Positions 7,431 through 14,991 of a DNA stretch of 15,595 nucleotides are shown here, in pieces; the first letter of the stretch is position 1; each line of letters starts with the position of its first letter. The notes under the pieces were generated by a model that was not told where the DNA came from, searched no databases, and was given only the letters and a program-made list of their open reading frames with translations. The position numbers and the translations under genes are program-made. Source of the DNA: Clostridiaceae bacterium (GTDB lineage Bacteria; Bacillota_A; Clostridia; Acetivibrionales; Acetivibrionaceae); assembly GCA_012513545.1 (NCBI GenBank), contig JAAZCB010001414.1:1-15595 (forward strand), in the 5' to 3' direction.

Positions 7431-10400
7431 AACTTCCAATAAAATTTGAGTTAAATCTAATTAGCCATTGACTGTGATAACCATGTAAGATAATATCTTT
7501 TATATCAATTACTTTATTGGCTACCTCACTATCAAAACTTGCAATACTATTAATATATGTATCCAGATAATCATTGAATATCTCGAAATCAACACTGGAA
7601 ATATCAAAAATCTTCTTGAAGCCTCTTATAATGTCCGTTTGTGCTTCTTGAATGAATTCTACCTCGTCTTTTTCAATAAGCAGGACGGAAAAGGCTTTTA
7701 ATAGAATAAAAACGAAATTATCCGGACGTTGAACTAATAAGATGGTTGACGCACCTCTAAGATGTTTAAGGTTATTAATTTCTCCCCCATTATCCGTTCT
7801 TATAAAATTCATGTACTTTTTTACAACTTCAAAATCAGCTTTGAGTCCCTTTTCTGTATCTCTGGGAAGGTATTCTGGACGGGCATATTTTGAATTCATA
7901 TATAAATCAATGAAAATCTTAAAATCAGTGCTCCCATTCTTGTTAAGCCCAATTTTACAAGCTTCTTCCATGGCTTTTATTGCCATATTTCTTTGTTCAG
8001 CTATTTCTTCATAAATGAATTTTATCAAGCACCCAAGGCATTTTTTAATTTCAGTATCACCCTTGTACAATGGCAATCTGGACATTATTTCCTGAACTCT
8101 TTCAGTACCATTATAAAGTGATAAATAATCTCTGAGCTTTGAAGTATAATAACCTGTCTCTTTACGACTTACCTGTGCTGAGATGACCTTGGAGTTGTAA
8201 TCGATGGTATAATCATCAACAACTCCAATTATTGAAAGTCGATAAATGGCTTTATAAGTTTCTTTTTCGCCACGTGCTTTCATATAATGGGATTTGAGAA
8301 CGGTAGTATCTCCATTAAACCCCCTTATACTATTTAAAAAGTCCTCAAAATCATGGCTGAATTCAATCGTTTCTTTTATTTTCCGCTCAGATGTTTCAAT
8401 TCTATTTTGTCTTAGAATACTCGTAATTTTCTCATACTCATTGTTTTCAAAAGGAATCTGCACAATAAATTCTTTGGGTTTTGACGGATTTTGCAGGAGT
8501 TTTTCAATACCATCCTGAGTATGGCTTTCAGTGAACTGATTCAACCAATCAAATGGATTTGAGTTTGCAGGACATAATTCGGTGATGAATTCTCGAATAA
8601 AATCAACAACCGCATTGAGATTATTCAGGTTTTGGTCACCCGTATAAAATGGAAGGTTATCTCTGTCAAGATATATTGACCCCAGTTTCGGGTTTAGATA
8701 TAGAACCTTTCTTCCACTGGCATTTATAAAAACTCTAAGTTGAATAATCTCCCCAAACTCTTCGACTATTTGGTCTTCAAGATTATTAATTATTCTCTTC
8801 GTGGGGAATTTTATTTCAGTCAGAAGCTCATTGATAATCGTTTTCTCCTTTGCTATACCCTTAAAATTAGACCGATGAAAAGAAAGCAGGATATCCTTAT
8901 CAATAGATATGGAGTTTTCTTCAATTACCTCGGTAATTTCACCTTCTTCAGTAACTGTTTGTGTTTTTACAGATGCTGGTATTGCCTGTTGGTTAAATAA
9001 AACGACACCTACTGCCAGTTTCCTATCCCTTCCGGCTCTTCCCACTTCCTGATAATAACTCTCAATGGAACTCGGATAGTTAAAATGAATTATATAGCGG
9101 ATATTCGGTTTGTCAATACCCATTCCAAAAGCCTTTGTGGCGACAAGAAGGTCATAATCATTGTTCAAGAACAATTCTTGGCTTTTTTCATTTTCCAAAT
9201 CCCTTTCCTCTTCTCCATTCCCACCCATAAAAGTGCCAATTTCTAATTCAGGCAGTTTATTTTTGATTTGGATTGCGTTATCCACAACGCCAAAATACCA
9301 TTTTCGATGTGGGCAGAAAACAAGCCCAGCATTGTTGTAATCACCTGTCTTTGAAAAGAACTCATTTGGTTCATAATTATCAATATACATATTAAAGCCT
9401 GAATCATTGACAGAATTCTTCAAGTTATCGTCATCAAAGAATTCTTTGAACTTATATGGTATTCTCTTGATAATTTTATGTATTTCAGCCTGTTTAGCTT
9501 CTCCCAACGCTTGCTTATTATCAAAACTAAGTCCTTTCTCAGGTTTAATATCAGCTACTACCTCTTGTATGATGAACTGCAATTCAGGTCTATCCAGTTT
9601 CTCAAGGCGTATTATTGAATCTTCATCAGGAATTCCAAGCTCTCTTTGTACATCTGCCAGTACATCATATGATGCTGTTGCAGTTAATGCAAAGAAGGGG
9701 ATTGTTGTTTTGTTTTTAGTGAGGCAGTATTTCCGGGCATTATCTCCCAATCTTAAATATGAAGTGCGAAAATCATGTCCCCATTCACTGACGCAGTGAG
9801 CTTCATCAATAACACAATAGCTGAAAAAATTATTATTGTTGGCAGTCTCCAACAGTCTTTTTCTGAATGTTTCGTCCTGAAGCCTTTCCGGGGAAACAAA
9901 TGCAAACATGGTATTTGCATTTATTATCTGTTCTGTGGCTAATTGTCTGCCTTTTTGATTTAGAGATGAATTGATAAAGACAGCGCAGTCAATACCGTTT
10001 TTTAAAAGTCCTTCATATTGGTCTCTCATTAAAGACTTGATAGGGTCGATAACCAAAGCAATTCCTGCTTGTAACAAAACCCCTAATTGATAAGTAAGCG
10101 ATTTACCAGAGCCAGTGGGTAATAATCCAATAACACTTTTATCTTGAAATGCCCTATTGATAATCTCAACTTGTCCGGGACGGAATCCTTTCTTACGAAA
10201 AATATCTTGTATGAACCTTTCCAGAATTCTTACCTGCTCTTCATATTCATAAAAGCTATTTCGTTTTTTATCCTTGTATCCTAATGTTTTATATCCAATC
10301 AAGGAAGATGTGAGTATTTTCCTTTTAGTCTTTATGGAATGACATGACCTAATGGTGACCAAGGTCTCAGCATTCTGAAATTTATCGGTTGGCAGAAGGC

Positions 10401-11619
10401 TACTCCTTTGAAGAACTGAAATATCTATTACGAGATTATATTTCCCGTTTCTTTCAATAGATGCCTTATTATCAGTAGCATATCTGGTGTTTTCAATAAA
10501 TAGATTACACTTAGGTAAATTAATGGAATCTTGTTTCAAGAGGTATAGGCTCTTAATAAGAGATAAGAAATCCATTATTGCCATTTCAGCACATGGCACA
10601 TCTCTTTCTATAACAGCAATATTCCACTCCTCATCTTCAATGCTTAATCGATTATTAATCAGCAAATGAATTAGCACTTTCTGGATTCGAGCAATTGCAA
10701 ATGGAGACAATACAAGTTCAAGTGCCTTCTTTCCTTCGGCAAACTCGAACAGCGAATTCTCAAAATTATTCTTAATTATTTTGAAGTATTCTTCAGTTTC
10801 CAGTGAAGCGAAAAACTTCAATTTCTCCCTTAACTGTCCCCATTCATTAGTTTTAAGACGAATGGCACGTTTCCATTTTGCCTTTTCAGTCGCATTATCT
10901 CTATCAGCATCTATCTTCTGCTGATTAGGTTCATTATGTTGACTACCGTCAATTTCAACAATGATTCCACGCTGATTAGCAATTTGGTATGGAAATTCAA
11001 TAGAGAAATCAACCCTCTGCTGATTGAATATGTTTACCGTTCCATTCAAATACTTTTCTACTTCGTCTTCAATGCTTGAAGAGAATCTTAGTATGTTTTC
11101 CAACTCTCGCTGACATTCAAATAATTGAACCCAGTAAGATGAAATATTCTGGGGAATCTTTCGGTACAAAAAGTCTTCTTCATATTCACTTCCCAGATGT
11201 CTTTCCCATGATTGAAGGCTTCTTTTTAGAATTCTTTCTCCTGTAAGAGATGGTTCAATTATATGAAGTGCTCGATATAACAATTTAACCAGTTCCTCAC
11301 TGGCTTTAAGTTTATGCTCAATTGCTCCAATTTCTTCGTACTTGCGTGAATTGATTTCAGCGAAATTATATTTTGAAATGAATCCCTTTTCAAGGTCAAG
11401 TGAGGGTCTGGTAGGAAGTCCTCTGGAAATAATGTTATTTGCTACAAGTAAAATCGGGTCAGGTTCGACTACCTTTTTTGAAGTTTGATTGTCAAATGAA
11501 CAATCAAAATATGATAGCTGCTTCAATAATCCACTAATCTTCTCTTTATCAAAATTAGAAGTTAAACTATCTCTAATACAGTCAAATATAAATCCAGCCT
11601 GAAGTTGTAAAATGCTCAT
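7393..11619 (-). CDS. RecQ-like SF2 helicase with N-terminal DUF559/Vsr-like nuclease
   Basis: Predicted ATP-dependent DNA helicase fused to a nuclease. The N-terminal module (about 195-265) has RVDF (D204), then VEIDGSQH (E222, D224, H228) and DADRD (237-241), the pattern of DUF559/Vsr-like endonucleases. The RecQ core has motif 0 GFRPGQ (478-483), Walker A PTGSGKS (501-507), DEAH (605-608) followed by the RecQ aromatic loop CVSEWGHDFR, motif III ALTATAS (644-650), motif V ATKAFGMGIDKPN (827-839) and motif VI QEVGRAGRD (857-865). About 70 extra residues sit between the two lobes (690-760). Some 540 residues follow motif VI, without a clear RecQ zinc module, though C1194 and C1197 form one CXXC. 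At 1408 residues it is more than twice the length of typical RecQ (about 600). It is first of the pair with the overlapping membrane coiled-coil gene. A palindrome lies just before the start. Confidence 0.92.
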   Translation of the reverse strand: MSILQLQAGFIFDCIRDSLTSNFDKEKISGLLKQLSYFDCSFDNQTSKKVVEPDPILLVANNIISRGLPTRPSLDLEKGFISKYNFAEINSRKYEEIGAIEHKLKASEELVKLLYRALHIIEPSLTGERILKRSLQSWERHLGSEYEEDFLYRKIPQNISSYWVQLFECQRELENILRFSSSIEDEVEKYLNGTVNIFNQQRVDFSIEFPYQIANQRGIIVEIDGSQHNEPNQQKIDADRDNATEKAKWKRAIRLKTNEWGQLREKLKFFASLETEEYFKIIKNNFENSLFEFAEGKKALELVLSPFAIARIQKVLIHLLINNRLSIEDEEWNIAVIERDVPCAEMAIMDFLSLIKSLYLLKQDSINLPKCNLFIENTRYATDNKASIERNGKYNLVIDISVLQRSSLLPTDKFQNAETLVTIRSCHSIKTKRKILTSSLIGYKTLGYKDKKRNSFYEYEEQVRILERFIQDIFRKKGFRPGQVEIINRAFQDKSVIGLLPTGSGKSLTYQLGVLLQAGIALVIDPIKSLMRDQYEGLLKNGIDCAVFINSSLNQKGRQLATEQIINANTMFAFVSPERLQDETFRKRLLETANNNNFFSYCVIDEAHCVSEWGHDFRTSYLRLGDNARKYCLTKNKTTIPFFALTATASYDVLADVQRELGIPDEDSIIRLEKLDRPELQFIIQEVVADIKPEKGLSFDNKQALGEAKQAEIHKIIKRIPYKFKEFFDDDNLKNSVNDSGFNMYIDNYEPNEFFSKTGDYNNAGLVFCPHRKWYFGVVDNAIQIKNKLPELEIGTFMGGNGEEERDLENEKSQELFLNNDYDLLVATKAFGMGIDKPNIRYIIHFNYPSSIESYYQEVGRAGRDRKLAVGVVLFNQQAIPASVKTQTVTEEGEITEVIEENSISIDKDILLSFHRSNFKGIAKEKTIINELLTEIKFPTKRIINNLEDQIVEEFGEIIQLRVFINASGRKVLYLNPKLGSIYLDRDNLPFYTGDQNLNNLNAVVDFIREFITELCPANSNPFDWLNQFTESHTQDGIEKLLQNPSKPKEFIVQIPFENNEYEKITSILRQNRIETSERKIKETIEFSHDFEDFLNSIRGFNGDTTVLKSHYMKARGEKETYKAIYRLSIIGVVDDYTIDYNSKVISAQVSRKETGYYTSKLRDYLSLYNGTERVQEIMSRLPLYKGDTEIKKCLGCLIKFIYEEIAEQRNMAIKAMEEACKIGLNKNGSTDFKIFIDLYMNSKYARPEYLPRDTEKGLKADFEVVKKYMNFIRTDNGGEINNLKHLRGASTILLVQRPDNFVFILLKAFSVLLIEKDEVEFIQEAQTDIIRGFKKIFDISSVDFEIFNDYLDTYINSIASFDSEVANKVIDIKDIILHGYHSQWLIRFNSNFIGSYEGTNKRTVGIA

Positions 11620-11631
11620 TCAAATATCGGA

Positions 11632-11650
11632 TTTCAATAGACTGTTGAAA
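11632..11650. promoter_or_regulatory. near-perfect palindrome upstream of the RecQ-like gene
   Basis: TTTCAATAG and CTGTTGAAA are 9-base arms around one central A, with 8 of 9 positions pairing. The site ends 13 bases before the ATG of the RecQ-like gene, a place where a repressor could act. It could be an operator for one of the neighbouring XRE regulators; no second copy of the motif was found. Confidence 0.3.
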
Positions 11651-11711
11651 ATACGAAAAATAAATTAGCATTTTGGGATAAATTATCATTTAAGCTTTCC
11701 TAAGTGCCTAA

Positions 11712-12284
11712 TTAAGTGATGTAATTATCAATCGCTCTAATGACTCCTTTTTTATTATCACTCTGTTGTCGTTTTATAGCTTCTCTCAAGATATAACCAG
11801 ATTTTCTGCGTTTTTTAGTGTCCTTACTTCCCTTTGGACGTCCGGGATGTTTCCCTTGCATCTTTGCCCTACGAAGACCTTCAAGTGTCCGTTCCCGAAT
11901 TAATTCTCTCTCAAACTCGGCAAATGCAGATAAAATAGCAAAGTATAGTCTACCAGAAGCTGAACTGAAGTCAATATTGTCCGAAATGCTCACAAACCCA
12001 ATCCCTTTGTCAATTAATTCCTTTGTGTCCAATATGAGTTCAGTGCTGGAACGTGCCCACCTATCCAGCTTATAAACCACAACTGCATCATATTCTTTGT
12101 TTCTCAGCTTTGCCAGAAGTGCCTGTTTGACCGGACGTGTTTTCCTTGTGCTTTCCTCTTCCTCATATATATCATACGTGAGGTTATTCTTGTTTGCATA
12201 TTCTACCAACCTGATACGTTGGTTCTCTGTTGTCTGTGAACCATTAGAAAGAGAGACTCTGCAATATAAAGCAACGTGTTTCAT
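11712..12284 (-). CDS. serine recombinase (resolvase/invertase family), short form
   Basis: Site-specific DNA recombinase acting through a serine-DNA link. Residues 4-12 (VALYCRVSL) hold the catalytic Ser11 and Arg9. YKLDRWARS (71-79) gives the paired arginines, and FAEFERELIRERT (121-133) marks the start of the long helix E. The DNA-binding part is unusual: after GRPKGSKD (148-155) there is KKRRKSGYILREAIKR and a short tail, with no recognisable helix-turn-helix of the Hin/TnpR type. The gene starts 6 bases after the stop of the 59-aa ORF, so the two form an operon, and it ends 92 bases before the RecQ-like gene. It may mobilise or rearrange the island, or invert a local segment; no matching crossover site was identified. 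Confidence 0.92.
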   Translation of the reverse strand: MKHVALYCRVSLSNGSQTTENQRIRLVEYANKNNLTYDIYEEEESTRKTRPVKQALLAKLRNKEYDAVVVYKLDRWARSSTELILDTKELIDKGIGFVSISDNIDFSSASGRLYFAILSAFAEFERELIRERTLEGLRRAKMQGKHPGRPKGSKDTKKRRKSGYILREAIKRQQSDNKKGVIRAIDNYIT

Positions 12285-12290
12285 ATTCGG

Positions 12291-12470
12291 TCAATTTGAA
12301 ATGAAGTGGTATTTGAAAAAGGCAAGATACTGAAGTGGTACTTCAACAATATAAGTACGAATGGGAAGACTTGTAATTGCATCATATTCTACGATTATCA
12401 TATACTCTATGGGGTCTTCTCCTTTGTATATGTAAACCATTTGTTGTAAAAATTTGCGTCCTGCTTTCAT
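12291..12470 (-). CDS. small hypothetical protein (59 aa) upstream of the recombinase
   Basis: An ATG at 12468-12470 opens 59 codons ending in TGA at 12291-12293, six bases before the recombinase start. The product has a basic N-terminus (MKAGRKFLQQ), an acidic turn (KGEDPIEY), alternating hydrophobic strands (MIIVEYDAITSLP, RTYIVEVPLQYLAFF) and ends KYHFISN, a composition that fits a small folded beta-rich protein. No family is recognised. Its ATG lies five bases from the large inverted repeat at 12475-12516, so it is probably the first gene of the operon controlled there. A partner or regulator of the recombinase is possible. The tight spacing and the placement under an operator-like site support it. 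Confidence 0.6.
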   Translation of the reverse strand: MKAGRKFLQQMVYIYKGEDPIEYMIIVEYDAITSLPIRTYIVEVPLQYLAFFKYHFISN

Positions 12471-12474
12471 AGTC

Positions 12475-12516
12475 GTTGCGCATAATTATGTGCGAATATA
12501 CATAATTATGTGCAAC
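12475..12516. promoter_or_regulatory. inverted repeat with internal direct repeats, likely shared operator
   Basis: GTTGCGCATAATTATGT (12475-12491) and ACATAATTATGTGCAAC (12500-12516) are 17-base inverted arms differing at one position, with an 8-base spacer. Each arm also contains the palindromic core ATAATTAT, so CATAATTATGTGC occurs twice in direct orientation (12481-12493, 12501-12513), 20 bases or two helical turns apart. The site lies between the divergent 59-aa ORF/recombinase operon and the first XRE gene. This is the expected place for autoregulation by an XRE repressor binding two adjacent sites on one DNA face. A recombinase crossover or accessory site is the alternative. Confidence 0.65.
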
Positions 12517-12574
12517 TATATTATCTTTACAAGGATTTTTTCTATTTTAGCTGCAAAAGCCTTGAATTTTAGGC

Positions 12575-12832
12575 ATGATGTCACAAAAATATCAACCACC
12601 AAAGCCTGTTTCTCCCAGTCATATAGAATTTCTGGGAAAGATTGGGGATAAACTTGAAACATTGCGAGAGGAAAGAAATCTCACGATTTCATTTTTGGAA
12701 ACAGAATTGGGTATATCCCGTAACTCCTACTCCCTAATGGAGCGTGGGAAAACATATTTCACTATTTCAACCCTTTTTAAAATATTGGATTATTACAAAT
12801 TGTCCCCAGAAGACTTCTTCAAAGACCTTTAA
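12575..12832 (+). CDS. XRE-family helix-turn-helix regulator (85 aa)
   Basis: Small DNA-binding protein with one Cro/CI-type domain at about residues 23-81. GKIGDKLETLREERNLT forms helix 1, ISFLETELGISRNSYSLMERG (39-58) the helix-turn-helix, and the pattern ends STLFKILDYYKLSPEDFF, the typical family close. The first 20 residues are proline-rich and likely disordered. Either ATG at 12575 or 12578 may be used. The gene is transcribed away from the recombinase operon across the inverted repeat, which it probably binds to control itself and that operon. TATCTTTA at 12522-12529 resembles a Bacteroidota-type -7 box (TAnnTTTG) but lacks its last base. Confidence 0.9.
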   Translation: MMSQKYQPPKPVSPSHIEFLGKIGDKLETLREERNLTISFLETELGISRNSYSLMERGKTYFTISTLFKILDYYKLSPEDFFKDL

Positions 12833-12880
12833 AGTCTGTAATTTCCATCAGAAAATCGTATGTTAATGATGACGATACCC

Positions 12881-12892
12881 TTGCCGGGGCAA
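12881..12892. terminator. possible short hairpin after the first XRE gene
   Basis: TTGCC-GG-GGCAA is a perfect palindrome 48 bases after the stop of the first XRE gene and the most GC-rich spot of this gap. It could end the XRE transcript, but the sequence that follows (AATAATAACC) is not a T-run. Confidence 0.2.
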
Positions 12893-12953
12893 TAATAACC
12901 GCTTTTCTCGTAAAAATCTTCGATATTTTAGCTAATTCTTTGTTAAAAGTGCT

Positions 12954-12976
12954 GATTTACAACTGAATTGTAAATC
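12954..12976. promoter_or_regulatory. perfect inverted repeat between the two XRE genes
   Basis: GATTTACAA (12954-12962) and TTGTAAATC (12968-12976) are perfect 9-base arms around CTGAA. The site lies 124 bases before the start of the second XRE gene in a 267-base gap that holds no gene. Without a following T-run it looks like a dimeric regulator site rather than a terminator, and could serve the second XRE protein and the 517-aa gene. Confidence 0.45.
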
Positions 12977-13099
12977 TTAGAGGAACAATAACAGCCAGTT
13001 ATTAAACAGAAAAGTAACGTTTAAATGAATTATCGAACACATTAATTCCAAGTATAGTTTGCAAAGAAGTCAGTATTTATTTAAAAACAGAATCTTGCT

Positions 13100-13342
13100 A
13101 TGATAGATGCAAATTCCATTTCTCCTGAAAACCGTCAACGTTTGTCCTACTTGTCTTGCATTTTTCGAGAGACGAGAGTGAACTCCGGTTATACACAAGA
13201 GCAGGTTGCACAGGAAATTAACCTGTCAAGAAATTCGATATCGAAAATTGAAAATATGGGTTTCTTCCGGATACAGCACTTATTCATATTGGCGGATTAT
13301 TATGAAATACCCTTGGCTGAGCTATTCGAGGACATAGTATGA
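13100..13342 (+). CDS. XRE-family helix-turn-helix regulator (80 aa), second copy
   Basis: A second Cro/CI-type protein. Helix 1 is LSYLSCIFRETRVNSG, the helix-turn-helix YTQEQVAQEINLSRNSISKIEN (31-52) is more canonical than in the upstream copy, and the domain closes with HLFILADYYEIPLAELF. The shared SRNS turn and the DYY near the end suggest that the two XRE proteins are distant paralogues. It lies 84 bases upstream of the 517-aa PD-(D/E)XK gene on the same strand, so it probably controls or buffers that gene. No ribosome binding site is evident. Confidence 0.9.
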   Translation: MIDANSISPENRQRLSYLSCIFRETRVNSGYTQEQVAQEINLSRNSISKIENMGFFRIQHLFILADYYEIPLAELFEDIV

Positions 13343-13426
13343 ATGTCAATTTGAAATCAATATTTTAATTAAATTGCTGACAAAATATCTACAGAAACAT
13401 TCCTAATTTCAAACTTATATGTTAGA

Positions 13427-14980
13427 ATGAAAAGAAACTTTAATATATTCCAGAGTTACAATAGTGGAAGTGAGAAAGACCTTGCGAGTGTTGTTCAATT
13501 AGAAGATAATCTTACCCGAGCATTATTAGTCACGTTAAGTAACCTCGAAAGACCAACACAACACTTAATAGTAACTGAGTTATTTCAACTTGAGAATTTA
13601 GATAAAACCGAAGATATCAAATATGACTTGCAGAATCCAACCTCAAAATTACCATTAGCTGGAAAACAAAAGACTATTGTAACCATTCAAAGATATGCTT
13701 CAAAGATTAAGAAGGACGATTTTGTACAAAACATCGAGATTATCAATATTATCCTAAAGGACTACAACGTTAAGGAAAAGAGGGCGATTAAAGAAATTAT
13801 TGTTAGTGCAGAAAAAAATGACAATGACTTAAATAAACTTACTGCCTATGGTATGGCAGATGTTAAACCTACTATGCTTGCAAGTATTTTAAATCTTATC
13901 GGGGATAATAGGGCTGATGGATGGATAATTACTAACAATAATGTAATCTTAATAGAAGCAAAAATTGGTGATAATGAAGTTTCTAAGTATCAATTGTACA
14001 GACATTTATCAAAAAAAAATGGATTTGGTATTGCCCCTTCAAGTATTCAAAAAGGGAATAAGTGTCAAGATTATCTGTTAAGGCATATAACTTGGGATGA
14101 CACATATAACCTATTAAAGAGTATTGAAGACCAGCATGTAATTAAGGGAAAGGATAGGTTCATGATAAAACAATTTTTAAATTATCTTGAAATGAATGGT
14201 GAGGTTCTTGATTTCTCGAGTTTAGTAGACAATGGGCTCATTGATAAAGACTATCTGAAGTCACAGTTTAAATTATTCCTCGATAAATTCGACAAAAGGA
14301 TTGCAAATAACCCATATAATCTAAGAAAGGCGGGGCGTCCACATGATTATCTATGGGACTCTTTCGGGTTGGTACACGAGCGGGAGGTCTTATCAGACCC
14401 TCATTATACAATAAGTTTTAATGAAAGTAAACTCGGCATAGCATTAACTTTATCAAATGATATTCTTAATGCTTCCCTATTTAATAAGTCCAAAGATAGA
14501 ATTGTTGAAGAATGCTTAAAGATGATTTCAGGAAAGACTGAAAAGCGGCTTGAACAGTACTATATCGGACTTCAGAAATATAGACTCGTAGATAGGAAGG
14601 GTAACTCCCAAAAGGGAGAGACTTTTAATACCTTTAATCTGTTTGGCAGACTCTCTGATATTCTTAAAAGGAAAGACACGGAAGAGTTAAGAAAGAATGC
14701 ATTAAATGTTTTTTTAAGCACCTTCCCCTATCTTATTAAACTCGAAATTGGTAAGCAATTCGAAATTGGAATTCAGATTGACCTTTTACAATTTAAAAAA
14801 GTTAGAGCAAATGAACCTATGGAATCTCAATTGAGGGCAATCAATAAAGATTTATTAGAAAATCCGGAAAAACTGATAGAGCAGTTTTATGCGTTTATTG
14901 AAGATACATATGAGCTTTTTAAAGATTTTGCACTGCTTCAAAATAAGAAAGCATTTAAGGCTGTGTTAAACAGTAAATGA
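13427..14980 (+). CDS. PD-(D/E)XK nuclease-like protein (517 aa)
   Basis: The N-terminus (NIFQSYNSGSEKDLASVVQLEDNLTRALLVTL) has the LEDNLTRALL pattern that I associate with a class of uncharacterised restriction-endonuclease-like proteins. The catalytic signature follows: D164 (NRADGW), twelve residues, E177-A-K179 (VILIEAK), then Q189-LYRHL, which fits the PD-(D/E)XK core with its downstream Gln helix. The C-terminal 300 residues have no recognised domain; they are charged and mixed alpha/beta (ITW, QFEIGIQIDLLQFKK). No membrane segment is seen. The metal-dependent nuclease activity is likely but the target is unknown. Two XRE genes precede it and a WYL regulator converges on it with an 11-base gap. 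A lone-nuclease defence gene under XRE control is the simplest reading. Confidence 0.88.
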   Translation: MKRNFNIFQSYNSGSEKDLASVVQLEDNLTRALLVTLSNLERPTQHLIVTELFQLENLDKTEDIKYDLQNPTSKLPLAGKQKTIVTIQRYASKIKKDDFVQNIEIINIILKDYNVKEKRAIKEIIVSAEKNDNDLNKLTAYGMADVKPTMLASILNLIGDNRADGWIITNNNVILIEAKIGDNEVSKYQLYRHLSKKNGFGIAPSSIQKGNKCQDYLLRHITWDDTYNLLKSIEDQHVIKGKDRFMIKQFLNYLEMNGEVLDFSSLVDNGLIDKDYLKSQFKLFLDKFDKRIANNPYNLRKAGRPHDYLWDSFGLVHEREVLSDPHYTISFNESKLGIALTLSNDILNASLFNKSKDRIVEECLKMISGKTEKRLEQYYIGLQKYRLVDRKGNSQKGETFNTFNLFGRLSDILKRKDTEELRKNALNVFLSTFPYLIKLEIGKQFEIGIQIDLLQFKKVRANEPMESQLRAINKDLLENPEKLIEQFYAFIEDTYELFKDFALLQNKKAFKAVLNSK

Positions 14981-14991
14981 TTTTACTACCC

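Noticed and set aside
703..11619. Reading the helicases as parts of DISARM, Dpd or BREX.
   Set aside because: No methylase, DrmB, phospholipase D, DpdA-type transglycosylase, PglX or PglZ gene is present; only general helicase similarity remains.
12302..12340. Direct repeat TGAAGTGGTA (12302-12311 and 12331-12340), considered as a recombinase site or operator.
   Set aside because: Both copies fall inside the 59-aa ORF, where they encode unrelated residues; the second is part of a short palindrome, but coding sequence explains the region well enough.
12833..13099. Minus-strand 45-codon open stretch in the gap between the XRE genes.
   Set aside because: It has no usable start codon and no overlap or spacing that links it to a gene.
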